DNA of 64,000 nucleotides from Campylobacterota bacterium (GTDB lineage Bacteria > Campylobacterota > Campylobacteria > Campylobacterales > Nitratiruptoraceae): NCBI GenBank assembly GCA_013153715.1, contig JAADDW010000014.1, positions 1-64,000 of the forward strand, given 5' to 3'. The notes beneath the pieces are model-generated. The model did not search any database. It saw nothing but the letters and a program-made list of their open reading frames with translations, and was not told the origin of the DNA. Shown here one piece after another: positions 60,961-64,000 of this stretch (its first letter is position 1; every line of letters begins with the position of its first letter). The position numbers and the translations under genes are program-made.

Positions 60961-62319
60961 TCAGAGCAACTCCTCCAAAACCTTCATAACGGCCTCCTGG
61001 TAGAGAGCGGCCTCCTCCTGGGTCGCCGCTTCAAAACGGGTGACCAGGGTCGGAGTTGTGTTGGAGGCCCTCACCAGAGCCCATCCGTTGTCGAAAAGGA
61101 TTCTGACCCCATCGACATCGACAATCTCCCGGATGGGGGGGAACCACTCCGGCGGCTCCTTGAGCCGCTCCTTGAGCCGCTCTATGATCTCAAATTTCCT
61201 CCCCTCATCGGTTCCTATCTTGATCTCCGGAGTGTTGTAAACAGAGGGGAGATCCTCCAGCTCCCGATCGAGATCGACGCCGTTCCAGATGAGCTCCAGA
61301 ACCCGGAGGGTGCCGTAGATGGCGTCGTCGAAGCCGAAATAGCGGTCGTTGAAGAAGAGGTGGCCGCTCACCTCTGCGGCCAGATCGGCCCCTGTCTCCG
61401 CTATTTTCACCTTCAGGTTGCTATGGCCGGTCTTGTACATGATGGCCTGACCGATCCGATTGATCTCATCATACATCACCTGGGAACATTTAACCTCCCC
61501 GATGACCAGAGGGTTCTCCATGGAGCGGGCAAAGATGATAGCCAGCTCATCTCCCTTGAAAACATGGTTCTCTGTGACGACGGCCAGCCGATCCCCATCT
61601 CCATCGTAGGCGAAACCGATGGCCCCCTTTCGGAGGGCCCTCTTGAGATCCTCCAGATTCTCCTCTTCGCTGGGGTCGGGATGGTGGTTGGGAAAATTCC
61701 CGTCCGGCTGGCAGTAGAGCCCCCTGTACTCGATGTTGAGCCCTTTGAGTATCGGCTCCAGAACAACTCCGGCCACCCCGTTGCCGCAGTCCAGGACAAT
61801 CTCCTTCCGCAACCCTTTGAGGTGGCTGAACTCCTCTGCCATGTAGTCGATATAGTACTCCTTGGCGGCCACAGGGATAGCCTCCGGATTGTCGGGTATC
61901 TCTAGATCGCTAGCCAAAACCTCCCTCCCCAAGGCGTAGATCTCCTCTCCGAAAAAGGGGGCCCTCTGGACCGTGATCTTGAAGCCGTTGTACTCTGGAG
62001 GGTTGTGGGAGCCCGTAATCTGGATCGACGCCGCAACCTGGACCCTCCGTCCCTCTATTGTGAACTCTACGAAGTTGGAGAAGTAGTTGACCCCCGTTGG
62101 CACCATCCCTATATCGAGGACCTTTCTCCCCGCCCCGTTGATTCCGCTGACCAGCCACCGGAAGAGTTGGGGAGAGTGGTTTCTCCCATCGTAACCGACG
62201 GCAATATACTCCCCATCGACCTTCTGGGCCAGATGGTAGCCGATTCTCTTGACGACAGGTTCCGTCAGTTCCTCCCCGACAATTCCCCGAATATCGTACT
62301 CTCTGAAGATAGAGTGCAT
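60961..62319 (-). CDS. Phosphomannomutase/phosphoglucomutase
   Basis: A 452-residue alpha-D-phosphohexomutase. The phosphoserine loop is SIQITGSHNPPEYNGFK (Ser104), the metal loop is AYDGDGDRLAVV, and the C-terminal phosphate-binding VRASNTTPTLVTRFEA is typical of the AlgC/ManB type that interconverts hexose 6- and 1-phosphates. It would feed sugar nucleotides for surface polysaccharides or glycogen. It starts MHSIFREYDIRGIVG from ATG 62319, with a TACAAT -10 at 62362-62367. Which sugar it prefers cannot be decided. Confidence 0.92.
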   Translation of the reverse strand: MHSIFREYDIRGIVGEELTEPVVKRIGYHLAQKVDGEYIAVGYDGRNHSPQLFRWLVSGINGAGRKVLDIGMVPTGVNYFSNFVEFTIEGRRVQVAASIQITGSHNPPEYNGFKITVQRAPFFGEEIYALGREVLASDLEIPDNPEAIPVAAKEYYIDYMAEEFSHLKGLRKEIVLDCGNGVAGVVLEPILKGLNIEYRGLYCQPDGNFPNHHPDPSEEENLEDLKRALRKGAIGFAYDGDGDRLAVVTENHVFKGDELAIIFARSMENPLVIGEVKCSQVMYDEINRIGQAIMYKTGHSNLKVKIAETGADLAAEVSGHLFFNDRYFGFDDAIYGTLRVLELIWNGVDLDRELEDLPSVYNTPEIKIGTDEGRKFEIIERLKERLKEPPEWFPPIREIVDVDGVRILFDNGWALVRASNTTPTLVTRFEAATQEEAALYQEAVMKVLEELL

Positions 62320-62361
62320 GGAAGATCCTTTCTCCCTTCATTTTGTGGAATTGGCAACTCT

Positions 62362-62367
62362 ATTGTA
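62362..62367 (-). promoter_or_regulatory. -10 element for the phosphohexomutase gene
   Basis: Minus strand ATCTCGTGTACAATAGAG gives TACAAT 43 bases ahead of the ATG at 62319. The gap to the upstream membrane-protein gene is 147 bases and otherwise purine-rich. Confidence 0.45.
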
Positions 62368-62439
62368 CACGAGATTTTTCTCTATCGGATAGATTGGAGG
62401 GGGAAGAGGAGAAAAAAGTGGAGAGAGAGGGAGAGAGCC

Positions 62440-62464
62440 GGAGAGCCCCGGAGAGGGCCCCGGG
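62440..62464 (-). terminator. GC hairpin after the DUF2231-like gene
   Basis: On the minus strand GAGCCC and GGGCTC flank a GC-rich loop just past the stop codon, and a TTTTTT run (plus 62411-62416) follows about 24 bases later. It is a plausible but imperfect Rho-independent terminator. Confidence 0.4.
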
Positions 62465-62466
62465 CT

Positions 62467-63420
62467 CTACTCCTCTACCTCATAGCCGGGAGAGGGGGCG
62501 TCACTCTCCTTACCGAGGGGTTGGGAGTTGTCTGGAGCCTTCGGTTTGGGGAGGAGAGCTTTGATAGATGATGCCCCCTCTTGGACCTCCTCTACCTTCT
62601 CCTCAACCTTTCCCCGGAGCTGATCGACAGCTTCGCTAGCCTTCTGCTGGATTGTCGCCTCTCCCCTTTCGGCAGGGAGAGTCTCACCCTTTTCGGAGCT
62701 CGCTCCACCCTCTCCACCGCTCTTCTCGCTGACAGCGGAGCTGGAGACGGCTACAGGGAGATTTGGGGTCTTCCCACTCTCCTCCTTCACCTTCTCCTCT
62801 ACGGGAGCGGGTTTGGGTGCAGGTTGAGGAGCGGGTTGAGAGACCTCCTTCTTCTCTGGGGCGGGCGCCTCTCCTTTGGCCCCTTCCCGACACTTCTTGA
62901 GCTCCTCCTGGAGTTCCATCACCTTATCGTCAAGGGCGGTGACAGCCTGGACATTGGCCCCATATTTATAGACCAGCTCTCCTCCATGTTTCCCCTGCAT
63001 GAGGGTGGCGGCTACAAAACCTGCCAGAATGAGGGTGAAGAGGGCCTTGGCCCAGAATTTCTGGATCATCATGAAGATCAGCTTGAAGAGGAGAAGGAGC
63101 CAGACTCCATAAACCAGGTAGATCCCGAGGAGTTTATGCTCCTTCAGCTCCTCCTTCCCTTCGGGACTCAAGAGGGAGTAGGCCTCACTTCCGTCGGTCT
63201 TCCCTGTGAAGAAGGCGGCCAGATAGACAAGGCCGGCTAGGGTGATGAGGAGTCCCGAAATGACACCGACACACCGCCGCCTCAAAATGAGGTTGACGAT
63301 CTCCAAGAGGAGGGCTATCACAGGGATAGCTATGGCAAAGTGGACGACAGGACCGTGTAGTAGGAGGGGAACCTCCAGAGGAAGCTTAATCCCATCGAGT
63401 AGCTGAACGAGTTGCTCCAT
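62467..63420 (-). CDS. DUF2231-like membrane protein with low-complexity tail
   Basis: A 317-residue protein. Four hydrophobic helices occupy the first 150 residues, beginning LLHGPVVHFAIAIPVIALLLEI, which resembles the DUF2231 signature of a His-containing first helix. A coiled segment (VMELQEELKKCREG) follows, then about 130 residues of Pro/Ala/Lys/Glu/Ser-rich sequence (QPAPQPAPKPAPVEE and on). The tail is probably unstructured and soluble. DUF2231 function is unknown, possibly cytochrome- or heme-linked. Start ATG 63420 has AAGGAT upstream. It has its own extended -10 at 63450-63455. Confidence 0.75.
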   Translation of the reverse strand: MEQLVQLLDGIKLPLEVPLLLHGPVVHFAIAIPVIALLLEIVNLILRRRCVGVISGLLITLAGLVYLAAFFTGKTDGSEAYSLLSPEGKEELKEHKLLGIYLVYGVWLLLLFKLIFMMIQKFWAKALFTLILAGFVAATLMQGKHGGELVYKYGANVQAVTALDDKVMELQEELKKCREGAKGEAPAPEKKEVSQPAPQPAPKPAPVEEKVKEESGKTPNLPVAVSSSAVSEKSGGEGGASSEKGETLPAERGEATIQQKASEAVDQLRGKVEEKVEEVQEGASSIKALLPKPKAPDNSQPLGKESDAPSPGYEVEE

Positions 63421-63449
63421 TTTCCATCCTTTTCAGTCGTATTTTGGAG

Positions 63450-63455
63450 ATTGTA
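63450..63455 (-). promoter_or_regulatory. Extended -10 element for the DUF2231-like gene
   Basis: Minus strand TTTTATGCTACAATCTCC gives TGCTACAAT 29 bases before the start. It directly abuts the hairpin GCATAAA-AGCTA-TTTATGC (63456-63474) at the end of the upstream gene. Confidence 0.5.
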
Positions 63456-63474
63456 GCATAAAAGCTATTTATGC
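63456..63474 (-). terminator. Hairpin overlapping the stop of the right-edge gene
   Basis: GCATAAA (63456-63462) pairs with TTTATGC (63468-63474) around a five-base loop; the stop codon TAA (63469-63471) is inside the stem. It probably ends the upstream transcript. Confidence 0.4.
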
Positions 63475-64000
63475 TTCCTTATGCAGGGAGGCTTTATCCT
63501 CCAGAATGAAGCGGTGGAGCTCCCTGCAGAGATCGGTATAGCACCGTATATCCTGTTCCTCAATGTTCTCACTGAGCTCGAACTGCATCTTCAGATAGTC
63601 CCACTCGAAGCGGCGGAGGAAGGCGATACCGCAGTAGAAAAAGTCGAAACTCCTCAAAATCTCGACAACCCGATCTATATCCTCCACCATCTCCAGATTT
63701 ATATCGGCATAGATCATATCTGGATGTTTGGCCACAAGGGAGTCGAACTCCCGCTTCAGATGTCTCTCGAAATCCTCCCCCGCCCCGTCGATGACCAGGG
63801 TGGCTATATTAAAGGTTCTGTTGAGCTCGTGGGAGATTTTGGTACTCCCCTCGGCCCTCTTCCGCCTCTCCCTATATCGGACACCGAGGAGGTTGTAGCT
63901 CCTCTCCACCCACCTCCTGTACCGTTCCGGAATGGCTATCCTCTTGACAAAGGGTCTCAATATCTTGTACTCCACCGCCACAGCCCCCCGTTTCTCCCTG
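63469..64000 (-). CDS. C-terminal part of a larger protein, start beyond window
   Basis: The frame is open to the right edge (reading REKRGAVAVEYKILRPFVKR at the entry), so the N terminus is missing; a GTG near 63981 is not a convincing start. About 177 residues are visible, with IAIPERYRRWVERSYNLLGV, then a C-terminal alpha/beta part (IATLVIDGAGEDFERHL, DMIYADINLEMVEDIDRVVE). It resembles the C-terminal acetyltransferase-like part of some multidomain ATP-binding/GNAT signalling proteins, but only weakly. No catalytic motif can be named. It ends in a hairpin at 63456-63474. Confidence 0.55.
   Translation of the reverse strand, partial: REKRGAVAVEYKILRPFVKRIAIPERYRRWVERSYNLLGVRYRERRKRAEGSTKISHELNRTFNIATLVIDGAGEDFERHLKREFDSLVAKHPDMIYADINLEMVEDIDRVVEILRSFDFFYCGIAFLRRFEWDYLKMQFELSENIEEQDIRCYTDLCRELHRFILEDKASLHKEA

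Noticed and set aside
57169-62319. The metX-to-alr run as a novel biosynthetic cluster
   Set aside because: Most members are ordinary wall and amino-acid genes arranged as in Campylobacter; only the nitrilase-like and ThiF-like pair is unusual, and it is reported separately.

Overview
The window is a gene-dense, almost entirely chromosomal-core segment of a Campylobacterota (Epsilonproteobacteria) genome with fairly high GC for the phylum and strongly purine/pyrimidine-biased strands. Evidence for the phylum is gene order. The runs ruvA-ddl-hydrolase-murF, gatC/cvpA/lysS/glyA/SPOR/aroE, rnr-holA next to ilvC-(polysaccharide deacetylase)-dprA, and hemN-DUF2603-argF-hemB | ribA-rsmG match the order I recall for Campylobacter/Sulfurimonas-type genomes. 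The fused CcsBA cytochrome c synthetase, class II DAHP synthase and membrane-anchored MurF also fit. A free-living chemolithotroph of the Sulfurovum/Nitratifractor/Hydrogenimonas kind is plausible, but the species cannot be fixed from sequence alone. There are no rRNA or tRNA genes, no CRISPR array, no insertion sequence and no prophage.

Layout. Positions 1-7695 form one leftward block: ruvA, ddl, an alpha/beta hydrolase, acylphosphatase, murF, a 38-residue membrane miniprotein, a fused TRAP permease, a HIT protein, a MazG-like pyrophosphohydrolase and a truncated membrane protein. Positions 7745-14883 run rightward: an MFS permease, polA, ccsBA. dnaJ (left) and recR (right) diverge from a perfectly palindromic promoter near 16278. 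recR is followed by class II DAHP synthase and a secreted rhodanese. Positions 18622-26437 run leftward: aroE, trpE, a SPOR protein, glyA, lysS, cvpA, pilT, gatC. Positions 26529-31891 run rightward: a membrane-anchored protein, a BamB-like lipoprotein, coaX, hisG, a methyltransferase, and a PilZ-HDOD protein.

Positions 31892-32379 hold no gene but many hairpins. Then rpsR-ssb-rpsF, holA-rnr and ppc run leftward to 39297. ilvC, a polysaccharide deacetylase, a DASS/SLC13 transporter behind a structured leader, dprA, an HtrA-like protease and a small exported protein run rightward to 45212. A chemoreceptor with a CZB domain has its own sigma-28-like promoter. Carbonic anhydrase, a CCG-domain Fe-S protein, hemN, DUF2603 and argF form a leftward operon, with hemB upstream. 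ribA-rsmG-PP0621 and a hypothetical gene run rightward to 54332. Positions 54306-62319 run leftward (alr, murC, hypothetical, dapC, a ThiF-like protein, a nitrilase-like protein, metX, phosphohexomutase), followed by a DUF2231-like membrane protein and the 3' end of another gene at the right edge.

Together the genes serve cell-wall precursor synthesis (ddl, murF, murC, alr, dapC), aromatic and other amino-acid synthesis (aroG-type, aroE, trpE, hisG, argF, ilvC, metX, glyA), heme (hemB, hemN), replication and repair (polA, holA, ssb, recR, ruvA, dprA) and translation. I see no classic mobile or defence system. The most interesting signals are non-coding: two structured gene-free intervals sharing a 16-base motif, a symmetric bidirectional promoter with a long structured dnaJ leader, and a recurrent TGnTAnAAT promoter element. 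Among proteins, the notable ones are a nitrilase-fold protein without its catalytic Cys and Lys, next to a zinc-less E1-like protein.
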